Assembly (NCBI GenBank): GCA_900321195.1
Contig: ONVG01000027.1
Coordinates: forward strand, 1 to 17,465
Direction: 5' to 3'
DNA length: 17,465 bases
From: an uncultured Eubacteriales bacterium
GTDB taxonomy: Bacteria > Bacillota > Clostridia > Oscillospirales > Acutalibacteraceae
Shown here one piece after another: positions 7,303 through 15,619 of the stretch. The notes under the pieces were generated by a model that did not search any database, was not told where the DNA came from, and was given only the letters and a program-made list of their open reading frames with translations. Both the position numbers and the translations under genes were made by a program. Position 1 is the stretch's first letter. Every line of letters starts with the position of its first letter.

Positions 7303-8550
7303 TTATTCTTTATTATTTATTTCCGCTTTCAGGGAAGAAATGTACTGTTTTGCGCATCTTGGTGAACGTCCGCCGCGCTCTATTGCAAATCTTTCCGCGC
7401 CCTTTGTAAGCTCTTCAATGCCTACATTAAGATGCTCGTCCTTTGCAAGTGCCATGATGATATTTATATATTCGTCCTTGTCGGGTCTTGTAAAGCATAC
7501 CGAAAGTCCGAAACGGTCGGAAAGTGAAAGATTTTCCTGTATAGTATCATTTCTGTGTATATCGTCGCCCTCTCTGTCGGAGAAGCTCTCTCTTATAATA
7601 TGTCTGCGGTTTGAAGTCGCATATATCAGCGCATTATCTGGTCTTACCGCAAGACCGCCCTCAAGTACGGCTTTAAGCTGTGCATAGCTTTTATCCTCGG
7701 CAGGGAATGAAAGGTCATCTATGAATATTATGAATTTAAGCGGTGTTTCGGCTATTTTTTCAACAAGAAGCGGAAATTCCGAAAGTCTGTCCTTTGGTAT
7801 CTCGACCATTCTCAGACCTTTTTTGTAATATGTATTGAGCATTGCCTTTACGGTAGATGATTTTCCTGTACCCCTGTCACCGTAAAGCAGACAGTTATTG
7901 CTTTGTACGCCGTTAAGAAAGGCGAGAGTATTATCTTCTACGAGCTTTCTCGGCAGGCTGTAGCCCTTGAGCATGGATATATCCACATTATCGGGATGAA
8001 CAACAGGCTCTATGCTCTTATCACGCCATATAAAAGCCCGATACCTTGCGAACATTCCGCAGCCGTTATGTCTGTAGAAATCAGCAAGTTCATCGATTAT
8101 ATCATCCTCATGCAGAAATTCCTTTATCGGACGGCCGTTGTCCCATCTTGGCAGACTATTTGCAACAACACCCAGTTCATCGCGGTATGTATAATCATTA
8201 AGTATAGTCTGCGGAGATAATAGGCTTACTCTTCTTATTGCCGAAAGGTCGCGTCTTATAGCGCTTATGACCTGAGTAGGCAGGGATTTTTCTTTTTTTG
8301 AAGAAGCTGCTCTTGAAAAAGCATTTTCATCAAAAAGAGCAGTTTCGGTTATACAGCCGGCAAGATTATCCGCATATCCTCTTTCGCAGAGAAGTGAGAA
8401 GAATTTGCCCCATGCGCAGCAAAATTCAAAAACGGGCTTATTTATTGAGCAAAGAAGTTCATAATAAGCTTTAGGGACACTTCTGTTTCGTATGCCTGAA
8501 TATATCGACAGTGAGGACATAAGCAAAGCGGCTTCTTTTGTTGGATTCAT
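7303..8550 (-). CDS. DUF815-type AAA ATPase
   Basis: This is a 415-residue cytoplasmic ATP-binding protein. The C-terminal half is a P-loop AAA module: Walker A GDRGTGKSS at 224-232, Walker B IIFIDD at 274-279, a sensor-1-like segment ATSNRRH at 311-317, and a possible arginine finger in LSDRFGL at about 343-349. This order and spacing match the DUF815 family, whose cellular role is not established. The roughly 200-residue N-terminal region is helical, poorly conserved and typical of the family. The start is supported by the G-rich stretch GGGGGG ending ten bases before ATG. The gene is in the same orientation as the wall-protein gene but separated from that gene's promoter, so it is probably a separate unit. 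Confidence 0.88.
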   Translation of the reverse strand: MNPTKEAALLMSSLSIYSGIRNRSVPKAYYELLCSINKPVFEFCCAWGKFFSLLCERGYADNLAGCITETALFDENAFSRAASSKKEKSLPTQVISAIRRDLSAIRRVSLLSPQTILNDYTYRDELGVVANSLPRWDNGRPIKEFLHEDDIIDELADFYRHNGCGMFARYRAFIWRDKSIEPVVHPDNVDISMLKGYSLPRKLVEDNTLAFLNGVQSNNCLLYGDRGTGKSSTVKAMLNTYYKKGLRMVEIPKDRLSEFPLLVEKIAETPLKFIIFIDDLSFPAEDKSYAQLKAVLEGGLAVRPDNALIYATSNRRHIIRESFSDREGDDIHRNDTIQENLSLSDRFGLSVCFTRPDKDEYINIIMALAKDEHLNVGIEELTKGAERFAIERGGRSPRCAKQYISSLKAEINNKE

Positions 8551-8633
8551 ACTATCTACCCCCCGAAAAAATAATTATATGAAAACTATAATATTATTTT
8601 ACAACAAAAATCCTATTACGTCAATTGCCGCCG

Positions 8634-8740
8634 GCGGAGTGCCTCCGCAGTCGATTCGCGCCGGCAAGCTGCCGGTCCCGATTCGCGTTGTCGCTCGCTC
8701 CGCTCCGCTCTGATACGTTATCTATAAGTTTATTCACGCG
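8634..8740. repeat. Second copy of modular hairpin repeat, hybrid type
   Basis: Modules appear in this order: hairpin gcggag-tgc-ctccgc (8634-8648), spacer ending GATTCGCG, hairpin ccggca-agc-tgccgg (8661-8675), spacer TCCCGATTCGCG, the TTGTCGCTC segment, CTCTGAT, and a tail ending TTTATTCACGCG (to 8740). Spacer, TTGTCGCTC segment and tail match the array at 203-422, while the second hairpin has a different stem sequence but the same 6-3-6 geometry. It lies in the 471-base gap (8551-9021) between the DUF815 gene and the PH-domain pair. That gap otherwise holds only the 8824-8865 repeat, a promoter and AT-rich DNA. Confidence 0.85.
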
Positions 8741-8823
8741 AAACAAGCTATAATTAGGTGCGGTAAAGTTTGTTAGAAAAAAAGAACTTGTAAGTTTTGA
8801 TACAATAGCCGTAAAGCGCACCG

Positions 8824-8865
8824 CCGGCAAGCTGCCGGTCCCGATTCGCGCCGGCAAGCTGCCGG
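8824..8865. repeat. Third repeat copy: two ccggca-agc-tgccgg hairpins
   Basis: Two identical 15-base hairpins at 8824-8838 and 8851-8865 flank the spacer TCCCGATTCGCG. The 27-base period (hairpin plus spacer) differs from the 47-base period of the first array because the TTGTCGCTC segment is missing. This is the minimal arrangement of the repeat family in this window. Confidence 0.85.
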
Positions 8866-8912
8866 GAAAGCATTAAAAAAATTTCCGCATTCCAAATTTT
8901 AAAAAATGTTGT

Positions 8913-8940
8913 TTGTTTTCATTGAAATGTGTGTTATAAT
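8913..8940 (+). promoter_or_regulatory. Extended -10 promoter for the PH-domain operon
   Basis: A perfect TATAAT at 8935-8940 is preceded by TG one base upstream (extended -10). A weak -35, TTGTTT, lies at 8913-8918 with 16-base spacing. Transcription would begin near 8947, about 75 bases before the first gene. Confidence 0.65.
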
Positions 8941-9021
8941 TTATTAATAACTGAATTATATCGTATATCTACAAAATTTTAAAAAAATTATTCTTTATTC
9001 TTTATTTCCGGAGTTATTATT

Positions 9022-9507
9022 ATGGAGAAAATTTCTGAAAAGAATATAGAAAACAGAAATCTTTTATCAGAAAAGGCGGGCAAAGTTTGGCAGATAAGAA
9101 TGTCTGTTATATTTGTGCTTTATACTGTCTTTTCGGGAATATTGTTCTTTGTGCTTCCTCTCCTGTGTATCGTTTTTTTAAGCGCTGTCGTTATGATTTA
9201 TGTATTTATGATGTTCTATTATATCCCTGCTGTGATGAAGCTGGTAAGCTATAGATTTGAAAAGGACAGAGTAATACTGAAAAAAGGACTTTTTACAAGA
9301 CGTGAAATAGTAGTGTTGTTTTCAAAGATACAGTACGCCGTAATGTTTGAGGGTGTCATAGAAAAGCGCATGGGACTTGCATCAATAAATATTCTCTTGG
9401 CAGGCAGTGATGTTATTTTATGGGAGCTTTCAAGAGATGATGCCGCTGCGCTGAAAAAAGCGATAGATGACTTCCTGCATCAGCCGTCGGAGGAATTACA
9501 GGCATGA
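9022..9507 (+). CDS. PH-domain membrane protein, YdbS-like
   Basis: This 161-residue membrane protein has two hydrophobic helices in the first half (about 27-75, with a short turn between them). A bacterial PH domain of the bPH_2/DUF304 type follows at about 76-155, carrying the family pattern ILKKGLFTRREIVVLFSKIQ. Size and layout match Bacillus YdbS, and the next gene matches YdbT. A GGAG ribosome site lies eight bases before ATG. The stop overlaps the next start by four bases (ATGA), so the two are translationally coupled. In Bacillus the ydbST pair has been linked to resistance to the circular bacteriocin amylocyclicin. Whether that holds here is unknown. Confidence 0.85.
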   Translation: MEKISEKNIENRNLLSEKAGKVWQIRMSVIFVLYTVFSGILFFVLPLLCIVFLSAVVMIYVFMMFYYIPAVMKLVSYRFEKDRVILKKGLFTRREIVVLFSKIQYAVMFEGVIEKRMGLASINILLAGSDVILWELSRDDAAALKKAIDDFLHQPSEELQA

Positions 9508-10934
9508 AAAGATCACTGTATAAAAAATGTCATCCCTACACTATACTGAGCCACATGAAGATATCTGTTATTATGATAATACTTTCCGTACTGCGGCAGA
9601 TATTCATAAGACCCGAAGGCATACTTGATATCATAGGTTCTCTCGGGATAAGCGCACTGTATGTTATTGCAGGATGTTTTTATGCGCTATGGTTATATGA
9701 AAGAAAATCTTACCGCACTGCTGAAAAGGGAATATGTATAAGGCATGGTATATTTTTAAGAAAAAAGTATGTTCTGCCTTATAACAAGATACAGACATTA
9801 TCGATAAAAAAGGATATCATCCCATCTGTTTTTGGCGCTGTAAAGGTATCTGCCGATACTCCGGCAGGTTCAAGCAGGGATTATGATATATCTGGATTTA
9901 TCTCAAAAAAGAATACTGAGAAAATGCTTGAAAGGATAGACAGGGAAAATATCGATGGTGATGTCTATAGGGCAAATATAGTTAATACTATACTTCTTTC
10001 TGTTTTCTGGTCAAATCCTGTAACAGGGCTTATATTCATAGTTCCCGTATTAAGCAAAAGCGGAAAGATAGTCGGCTCGGAGCTTACGAATGATATTATA
10101 CAGAGCTCCCTCAATTCAAACAAAAATCTTTTTGCATTATATTTTTCTCCGGCTGTTTCAGCGCTGATAATTATAATAATTTCCTGCTGGATGATATCGG
10201 TACTTATGGTGTTTTTGAGATATGCAAGGTTTCGCTCATACAGGCTCGAAAATTTTATCGCTATATCAAGAGGTGTCATAAACAAGAGCTTTCTTATGAC
10301 AAAGACAGATGGTATCACAGCCGTAACGATAAATCAGAGCCTTTTTATGAAGATACTGAATATCTACAGCGCAGGGATATTTGTAATAGGCTCGAACAAG
10401 ATAAAGGGCGACAGAAGTATGATAATAGCGCCCGAAAGCAGGGAAAAAATATACAGCGGGATATATGAGCTGACCGGCATAGACCCGAATGAAACAGAGA
10501 GCATCTACGCAGAAAAGCATCATCTCTGGTCATATATATATCTGCCTGTAATACTGTTTGTGATATGTCTTTCAGGCTTTATATTTTCAAAGATGCTCGG
10601 ACGGTTATCGTCTGTCATAAGGGTACTTCTTACGATATGCATGTTTCTTATATTATGGTGGCTCGTATTCCGATGCTTTGCATACAAGCATTCACATATA
10701 GCATTATGCGGAAAAAATATATCTATATGCACATTTGAAAAGCTCACCCTCAAAACATATATAATACCTGTAGAAAAAATACAGACTGTTGAAATATCGC
10801 AGAATATCTTCCAGCTTAAAAAAGATACATGCAATATCAAGCTAAGCTTATTTGCAGAAAAGAAATCGACTCACAAAATAAAACAGCTTGACAGAAAAAC
10901 AGCCGAAAATTTTCTTAAAAAATCAGGCTATTAA
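9504..10934 (+). CDS. Triple PH-domain membrane protein, YdbT-like
   Basis: This 476-residue protein has three bPH_2 domains separated by pairs of membrane helices. PH1 contains IRHGIFLRKKYVLPYNKIQT, PH2 contains ISRGVINKSFLMTKTDGIT, and PH3 contains TLKTYIIPVEKIQTVEISQ. Membrane helices lie before PH1 (about 13-65), between PH1 and PH2, and between PH2 and PH3. The length is close to Bacillus YdbT (about 490). GGAGGA lies ten bases before the ATG inside the end of the upstream gene. A hairpin terminator follows 17 bases after the stop, closing a two-gene operon. The pair probably forms an envelope complex; a bacteriocin or envelope-stress defence role is by analogy only. Confidence 0.85.
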   Translation: MKRSLYKKCHPYTILSHMKISVIMIILSVLRQIFIRPEGILDIIGSLGISALYVIAGCFYALWLYERKSYRTAEKGICIRHGIFLRKKYVLPYNKIQTLSIKKDIIPSVFGAVKVSADTPAGSSRDYDISGFISKKNTEKMLERIDRENIDGDVYRANIVNTILLSVFWSNPVTGLIFIVPVLSKSGKIVGSELTNDIIQSSLNSNKNLFALYFSPAVSALIIIIISCWMISVLMVFLRYARFRSYRLENFIAISRGVINKSFLMTKTDGITAVTINQSLFMKILNIYSAGIFVIGSNKIKGDRSMIIAPESREKIYSGIYELTGIDPNETESIYAEKHHLWSYIYLPVILFVICLSGFIFSKMLGRLSSVIRVLLTICMFLILWWLVFRCFAYKHSHIALCGKNISICTFEKLTLKTYIIPVEKIQTVEISQNIFQLKKDTCNIKLSLFAEKKSTHKIKQLDRKTAENFLKKSGY

Positions 10935-10950
10935 GCAGCTGTAAATAAAG

Positions 10951-10984
10951 AAAAGGCAAGTTCAGTGAACATGCCTTTTTTCTT
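10951..10984. terminator. Bidirectional terminator between ydbT-like gene and nucleosidase gene
   Basis: AAAAGGCA (10951-10958) pairs with TGCCTTTT (10972-10979), and inner GTTC/GAAC extends the stem. T-runs follow on the forward strand (TTTTTTCTTT) and A-rich sequence precedes it, giving a U-rich tail on the reverse transcript too. It serves both converging genes. Confidence 0.85.
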
Positions 10985-10988
10985 TGCA

Positions 10989-11690
10989 TCAATTTTCATC
11001 ATAAACAAGAGCGGTTATTATATTGATGGCCTTTTCGGCAGCAGACCTGCTGAATACGGAATATTCAACCGCATCATCCTCGTCACTCATGCTGTCGGAT
11101 ATCGAGCGCAGTACTGCAAACGGAACTTTATTTACATAGCACACCTGACCGATACTTCCGCCCTCCATTTCACATGCGACTGCGCCGAATTTTTCATTGA
11201 GCGCACTTCTTTTGTCATTGCCGCTTATGAACTGGTCGCCTGTTGCGGTCTTGCCTATTATATAGTTTTTTTCGCCGGTTTTAATACATGCCTTTTCAAG
11301 CTCGGCTATAAGCTCACGGCTGCATGGTATGTCGGTGACAGTACCGTCAGGAAGGAAAAGCGTTCCGGGCTTGTCACCCAATATAGTGGTGTCCATATCG
11401 TGCTGTATAACGCTGTCGGAAATAACTATATATCCGATATGTGTTTTATTGCTTGTACTTCCTGCAATACCCGTGTTTATTATTTTATCGGGAGAAAATT
11501 CAAGTATCATAGTTTGTGCTGTTATAGCTGCATTTACCTTTCCTATGCCGCACTTTGCGACAACGCACTCTTTATTGCCAAGCTTTCCCGAAACAAATCT
11601 TACTCCGCTTATTGTACGGGTTTTCGTATCCGTCATTTTTTCGGTTATCCCGTTTACTTCTATATCCATTGCTCCTATTATTCCTATCAT
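10989..11690 (-). CDS. mtnN: 5'-methylthioadenosine/S-adenosylhomocysteine nucleosidase
   Basis: This 233-residue cytoplasmic enzyme cleaves adenine from MTA, SAH and 5'-deoxyadenosine, in methyl-cycle and sulphur salvage. The N-terminus MIGIIGAMDIEV carries the catalytic glutamate equivalent to E. coli Glu12. KCGIGKVNAA and IINTGIAG are the ribose/adenine-site motifs. CEMEGGS holds the Met-Glu pair that binds ribose, and RSISDSM carries the catalytic aspartate equivalent to E. coli Asp197. The start is set at 11690 because AAGGAG lies eight bases before it and the mature fold begins there; the longer open frame to 11774 adds a stretch unlike the family. A possible TATAAT lies on the reverse strand just upstream, in the divergent region shared with acyP. 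Confidence 0.95.
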   Translation of the reverse strand: MIGIIGAMDIEVNGITEKMTDTKTRTISGVRFVSGKLGNKECVVAKCGIGKVNAAITAQTMILEFSPDKIINTGIAGSTSNKTHIGYIVISDSVIQHDMDTTILGDKPGTLFLPDGTVTDIPCSRELIAELEKACIKTGEKNYIIGKTATGDQFISGNDKRSALNEKFGAVACEMEGGSIGQVCYVNKVPFAVLRSISDSMSDEDDAVEYSVFSRSAAEKAINIITALVYDEN

Positions 11691-11832
11691 GTAAACATCT
11701 CCTTTTATTCTGATAAAAACTATTATACATACAGATATGATATTTTTAATTCTTAAAAAGAATTTTATTATCAATTAAAAATGTTAGAATAAATTTATAT
11801 ATACGATTATAAGCAAAAAGGGGGCAGAGTTA

Positions 11833-12099
11833 ATGGTAAGGAAAAAAATAAAATTTCACGGTTGGGTGCAGGGAGTAGGTTTCAGATACCGCGCAAGAGA
11901 AGCCGCCGAGCTTTACGGCTGTACAGGCTGGGTCAAAAATGAATATGACGGCTCTGTTACAATGGAGATACAAGGTTCGGAAGAACAGATAGGGCAGGTA
12001 ATAAGCGCAATAGAACGTGGCAGATTCATACGCATAGAGGACATTGAAGCAAAAACTATACCTGTAGATAATGAAGAATACAGATTTAAAGTAAGATAA
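11833..12099 (+). CDS. acyP: Acylphosphatase
   Basis: This 88-residue enzyme hydrolyses acyl phosphates such as carbamoyl and acetyl phosphate. It is the typical single-domain size. The phosphate-binding loop VQGVGFR holds the catalytic Arg18, and GWVKNEYDGSV holds the catalytic Asn36. The GGGGGCAG ribosome site sits just upstream. The gene diverges from mtnN across about 140 AT-rich bases that include a perfect aattctt/aagaatt inverted repeat. A strong hairpin terminator begins within ten bases of its stop. Confidence 0.95.
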   Translation: MVRKKIKFHGWVQGVGFRYRAREAAELYGCTGWVKNEYDGSVTMEIQGSEEQIGQVISAIERGRFIRIEDIEAKTIPVDNEEYRFKVR

Positions 12100-12100
12100 C

Positions 12101-12130
12101 AAAAAAGCCATCCAAACGGATGGCTTTTTA
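12101..12130. terminator. Bidirectional terminator between acyP and the 5S relic
   Basis: GCCATCC (12107-12113) and GGATGGC (12118-12124) form a perfect stem around an AAAC loop. AAAAAA lies before it and TTTTT after it, so U-tails occur in both directions. It ends both the forward acyP transcript and the reverse 5S-like transcript. Confidence 0.88.
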
Positions 12131-12240
12131 TGTGTTGGCATCTTCCTATCTTTCCGGATCGTCACCAATCGAGTATTTTCGGCACCATTGAGCTTAACTT
12201 CCGTGTTCGGTATGGGAACGGGTGGACCCTACGACTTGAT
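12131..12240 (-). rRNA. 5S rRNA relic, 5' part missing
   Basis: From 12230 downward the reverse strand is clearly 5S rRNA: CACCCGTTCCCATACCGAAC, ACGGAAGTTAAGCT, GGTGCCGAAAATACT, a GATTG-GTGA-CGATC hairpin for helix IV, then AGATAGGAAGATGCCAACA at the 3' end. The first 25-30 bases do not fit. Helix I needs a 5' strand complementary to GATGCCAACA and helix II needs one complementary to CTCAATGG, yet neither is present. Instead the region holds the -10 box of a perfect promoter (12242-12270). Transcription would start near 12236, inside what should be helix II. No 16S, 23S or tRNA gene adjoins it. The likely explanation is a deletion joining a promoter to the 3' part of a 5S gene; a derived small RNA is possible. 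Confidence 0.75.
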
Positions 12241-12241
12241 C

Positions 12242-12270
12242 ATTATATCACGCTGTTTTGCAAATGTCAA
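12242..12270 (-). promoter_or_regulatory. Perfect consensus sigma-A promoter of the 5S relic
   Basis: On the reverse strand TTGACA (12270-12265) and TATAAT (12247-12242) are separated by exactly 17 bases, the full consensus. An A-rich stretch (revcomp of gagttttttt) lies just upstream and may act as an UP element, as in ribosomal RNA promoters. Confidence 0.8.
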
Positions 12271-12385
12271 GAGTTTTTTTGAAATTTATCATAGAAAATT
12301 ACGCAGAGCTGCGGATAATTATATTGAGGATTTGTATTTGACATGAAAAATTTCTGTTTTCAAGAAGTATAGTGAGGGAACAGGT

Positions 12386-12435
12386 AAAAAAATCCGCCCG
12401 ACAGAGTATCACGGAAGTGATGTTCTGTCGGGCGG
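12386..12435 (-). terminator. Strong intrinsic terminator of the broken reverse-strand gene
   Basis: CCGCCCGACAGA (12394-12405) pairs with TCTGTCGGGCGG (12424-12435). Two G-U wobbles and ATCAC/GTGAT extend the stem to about 19 pairs, closed on the forward strand by a GGAA loop. On the reverse strand the stem is followed by ATTTTTTT, the expected U-run. It lies 34 bases past the stop at 12470. Confidence 0.9.
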
Positions 12436-12469
12436 TCATTATAATTGTTTTGCTTATAAACTCGAATCA

Positions 12470-14353
12470 TCAAGAAATAACATTACTGTATATTCTTGCG
12501 TTTGTGTAAATGATGTGGTCTTTCTTATCCGAATTTTGCAGCCAGTTATTGTCGTTCTTATTTTCAAGCAGACCCATGGCTACTTCGACCTTGTAATTTG
12601 AATATTCCATATCGTATGAGGGACTATTCTTTTCTTCAAAGTTGCTGTTTTTACCTCCGTATGCCTTGAAATTGATCGGTATCGAAAATATATTTCCGTC
12701 TATCGTTTCAACTTTTGCTCTCGGAATAATGTAGGTATAGATTTTGCTTGTATCATCAAGGATAATTGAATAGTTATTCGCTTCATTGATATTATGATTG
12801 ACCTCAGCTTCATCCACATCAGTAGTTGTCTGGTCGTCTGTCTCCGGCAGGATAACTATCGGATGGGTTTGATTGTCGAGTAACTCAAAATCTTTAAGAT
12901 AAGTCGGGATGTCCAGTGCCGTCTGATAATTGCTTTGCTTTTTTGAAAGCTTTATCATTATTTTGACAAAGCGAGCTTTATTTATCAGATTATAATCATG
13001 TGCATCATAATATGCCGCTGAATTGATCCGGACATAGTTTTTTCCTTCATTATCAAGCTCACAGCCGTCAAGACCAAGCTGACCATAATTTCCGTTGCCG
13101 TCATCCACAAAGTCAGGGTTGCTGATCGCATTGTACGAGAAATCAACGGTAGTATCATCATCAATATAGTACAGAAGCATTTCTTGTCTGCTTCCTGTAT
13201 TGACGCTTGCACAGCTTGTTGAACCGCCTTCGGAAGTGGATGAAATATTTGAATAGCCGATCATATATGTTCCTTTACTTTTATCATCAGGGGTAGATTT
13301 CGGGAACTGATCGGGAAGTGTATTTGCAGCATAGGTAAGTGTTACACTTTCTTTTATCTCTATCTTGTAATCATCCACTGTATGGTCTTGTATTTGGGTT
13401 CCCTGATTGGCTTTTTCAATAAGTGCTTGCTTGATGTCATGATTATTGAGCAGCTCGATGTAATTTTTTGTGATCCGATAATCCAGAGTATAGTTCTCCG
13501 GTATACTGCCATTGATCTTATAGCTGCCTGCAGCAGGATCAACTATCGGGTCAACAAGTATACCTCTCTGGCTTGCTTCTTCTCCGTTCAGACGGTCAAG
13601 TGATACCATAAATGTCTGATATATCTTAACATTTTCATTGTTTAATAAGCTGATAATACCATTATCGATCGCAGCCTGAGTAAATCCGACATGAGCAGTT
13701 ATATCTGCGGAAAGATAATTATTGTCTGAACTCATTCTTCTGTTGCTGTTCTTCTCTTCAATAGTAATATCATTAGTGTAAAGGTTACCGACGAAAAGAT
13801 GGGGCGCATCAGTATTGCCTATCATTGCCGTAGGATAATTCGGGTCGTTCAGCGTTGTACCGGCTGTTTTGACCTCATAATGATAAATATTTCCATCAAC
13901 CTTGTTTTCCTTTGTAAAAATGCTGATATAGTAATGCTCCTGAACATAGCCGCCTGCACTCTGACCGTCCTTCAGGGAAACATTAACGGCATAAGTACCG
14001 TTAGGCTCATCATGTTTATAACGCAGATAAAGATCCTTTGTACGAGGTACGCCGTTATCCATATAAGTATAATTCCTGACAATGGCTATCAGCTCGGAGG
14101 AAATTTCAGGACATTCGACGAGGTTCTTTTCATCATCAGCAGCATACTCATTAACAGTAATGTCAAGAAGGTCGTTTATCATTACGGGCGAGAACGTTTC
14201 ATTGTTTGTAGGATCGGTAAACGAACTAAGCTCCAATTGATAACCCGTGCCTGTTCCGCCGGATGGAGGAGTAACGACACCGCCCCCGGATAATGACTTA
14301 AAGCTGCCGTTATAGAATTTGTCAAGTTTATTGTTTGGGTCAAGCAGAACGAT
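12470..14353 (-). pseudogene. Large surface-type protein gene, 3' segment
   Basis: From the in-frame TAG at 14354-14356 down to the TAA at 12470-12472 the frame is open for 627 residues. The predicted protein is acidic, rich in Asn, Asp, Thr and Tyr, with no membrane helix and no wall-sorting signal at its end (final residues NARIYSNVIS). A linker SLSGGGVVTPPSGGTGTG near its N-terminal side suggests a multidomain extracellular protein. I do not recognise the family. The longest tail with an in-frame start codon begins at 14236 (TTG), but it has no convincing ribosome site, and the reading frame continues meaningfully upstream of both stops. I therefore treat it as the 3' part of one broken gene. 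Its own strong terminator is intact. Confidence 0.7.
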
Positions 14354-15246
14354 CTATGCATCCTGTGGGAAATTTTGAGTAAGATTTTAAAGAGAAAGCA
14401 CTTTATCATAATTTCGGCACACATTTTCACCGCTGTTGATCGCAGCCTCCCATGCCTCGGCGTTCTGCTGATAGGTATAGGTGATCCTTAATGTTATAGG
14501 GTTGCCGAGATTCTCAACAATATTCTGAACATAGGGAGGATAAGCATCAAGCTTATATGTTGTAGTAGAAGCTGCTTTCAGGTCTACGGTATAGAAAAGC
14601 ATCTTCTTTACAACAACAGGCACATAGAGGTGATAAGCTATCCTTCTGTTTTCGCTTGTGTCGGTTGGGTCATAGAACTGAACATCTACAAGGGATATCT
14701 GCCTTTTTCCGTTATAAAGGTCATTGGCGGTGATACGGAAACCTCTGTTTTGTACGCATTTCAGTGCTGCTGCCTCGTCCTGCTTTTCAAACTTTCCTGT
14801 TGTGTTGTTATACAGCCATCTGGAGATATCAACATTGAATATGTTCTGTTCATCATAAGTTGCAGTGCATGGGTAGCCCTTTGAAAAATCATAGCTTGTA
14901 TTTGTCAGAAGTTTAAGATAGTGGTTTACAGCTTCATTTGCCGTGGAGATATCATTTACAACAAGCACAGGGAAATCTTCGCTGTTATACGGGTCTTGTG
15001 ATGTACTTGCATTCAAAAATGTCGTCATGTTGGAATAAAGCCTCTCCTCCATTCTTGTCGGATCAGCGTTTGTCAGTCCGGTATTCTGGTATCTCTTTTT
15101 TGCCGTTGAACCGGTTTTTATATCCGTAATGATATTGTATGCCGCAGAGCCGTTGTAGCTTGTGTTGCTTACACCGTCGCTTGTCAGCCATTGCACAGAG
15201 GTATTTCCGCTTTTTACTACATCACATTTTGGGTTTGTGGTGACGT
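14354..15246 (-). pseudogene. Large surface-type protein gene, middle segment with two in-frame stops
   Basis: This segment is in the same frame as the 3' segment but separated from it by two stops: TAA at 14387-14389 and TAG at 14354-14356, eleven codons apart. The bases between and after them read as ordinary protein (NLTQNFPQDA, then IVLLDPNNKLDKFYNG). Both stops are one C-to-T change from a glutamine codon. Upstream the frame remains open to the C tract near 15248. The apparent start at 15196 (revcomp GTG or nearby) has no ribosome site, because PKCDVVKSGNTS precedes it in frame. The product resembles a bacterial surface protein in composition (many Asn, Thr, Tyr); the function is unknown. 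Confidence 0.65.
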
Positions 15247-15562
15247 AGGGGGGTGGTTGTCAGTATCGGTAAAAACATTCTTTTTAACAGTTTCTGTAAT
15301 GTCATACAGTACAGCAGTTGTACTGCTGCCGCAGTTCGCTGTATAAGCGGCAATTTCTTCGGCAGTAGCATCCCTTGTTGTTGTAGGAGAACCTATAGGT
15401 GTTACTGTTGAACCTGAAATGGTAATGATGCTATACTCTGATAAAACATATCTTTCATCTGTTGCAGCACTACCAGCAGAATCTAACCTAATTTCTCCTG
15501 CATTGTTAAAATCAGTATGATATCTTAACCCAGAACCGGCATTTGAAAATTGCAAGTATCTA
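15217..15562 (-). pseudogene. Large surface-type protein gene, 5'-most remaining segment
   Basis: A 112-residue open stretch (SEYSIITISGSTVTPIGSP, DATAEEIAAYTANCG) starts beside the IS and changes frame at a run of six C (forward strand G6 at 15248-15253). Adding one C would join it directly to the middle segment through HPPYVTTNPKCDVV. It has no plausible start codon or ribosome site. If the IS is removed and the TA duplication merged, the frame meets a stop about five codons upstream. The true 5' end was therefore already missing before the IS arrived. Confidence 0.65.
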
Positions 15563-15619
15563 GGGCTTGTTTGAAAAATAAAGATTGCACAAAAGCAGAA
15601 AAAGAAGTATCATAAAAAC

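Noticed and set aside
10965..11756. 263-residue forward ORF opposite mtnN
   Set aside because: It is the antisense shadow of the nucleosidase gene, with Cys/Tyr-rich composition and no ribosome site.
12131..12247. Full-length functional 5S rRNA
   Set aside because: The first 25-30 bases cannot form helix I or II with the rest and instead contain the promoter -10 box.
12338..12373. Promoter TTGACA ... TATAGT on the forward strand
   Set aside because: Spacing is about 24 bases and no forward gene follows; the next feature is a reverse-strand terminator.
14354..14389. Alternative genetic code with TAA/TAG read as glutamine
   Set aside because: TAA ends neighbouring genes normally, and the same gene also has a frameshift and a lost 5' end, so decay is simpler.
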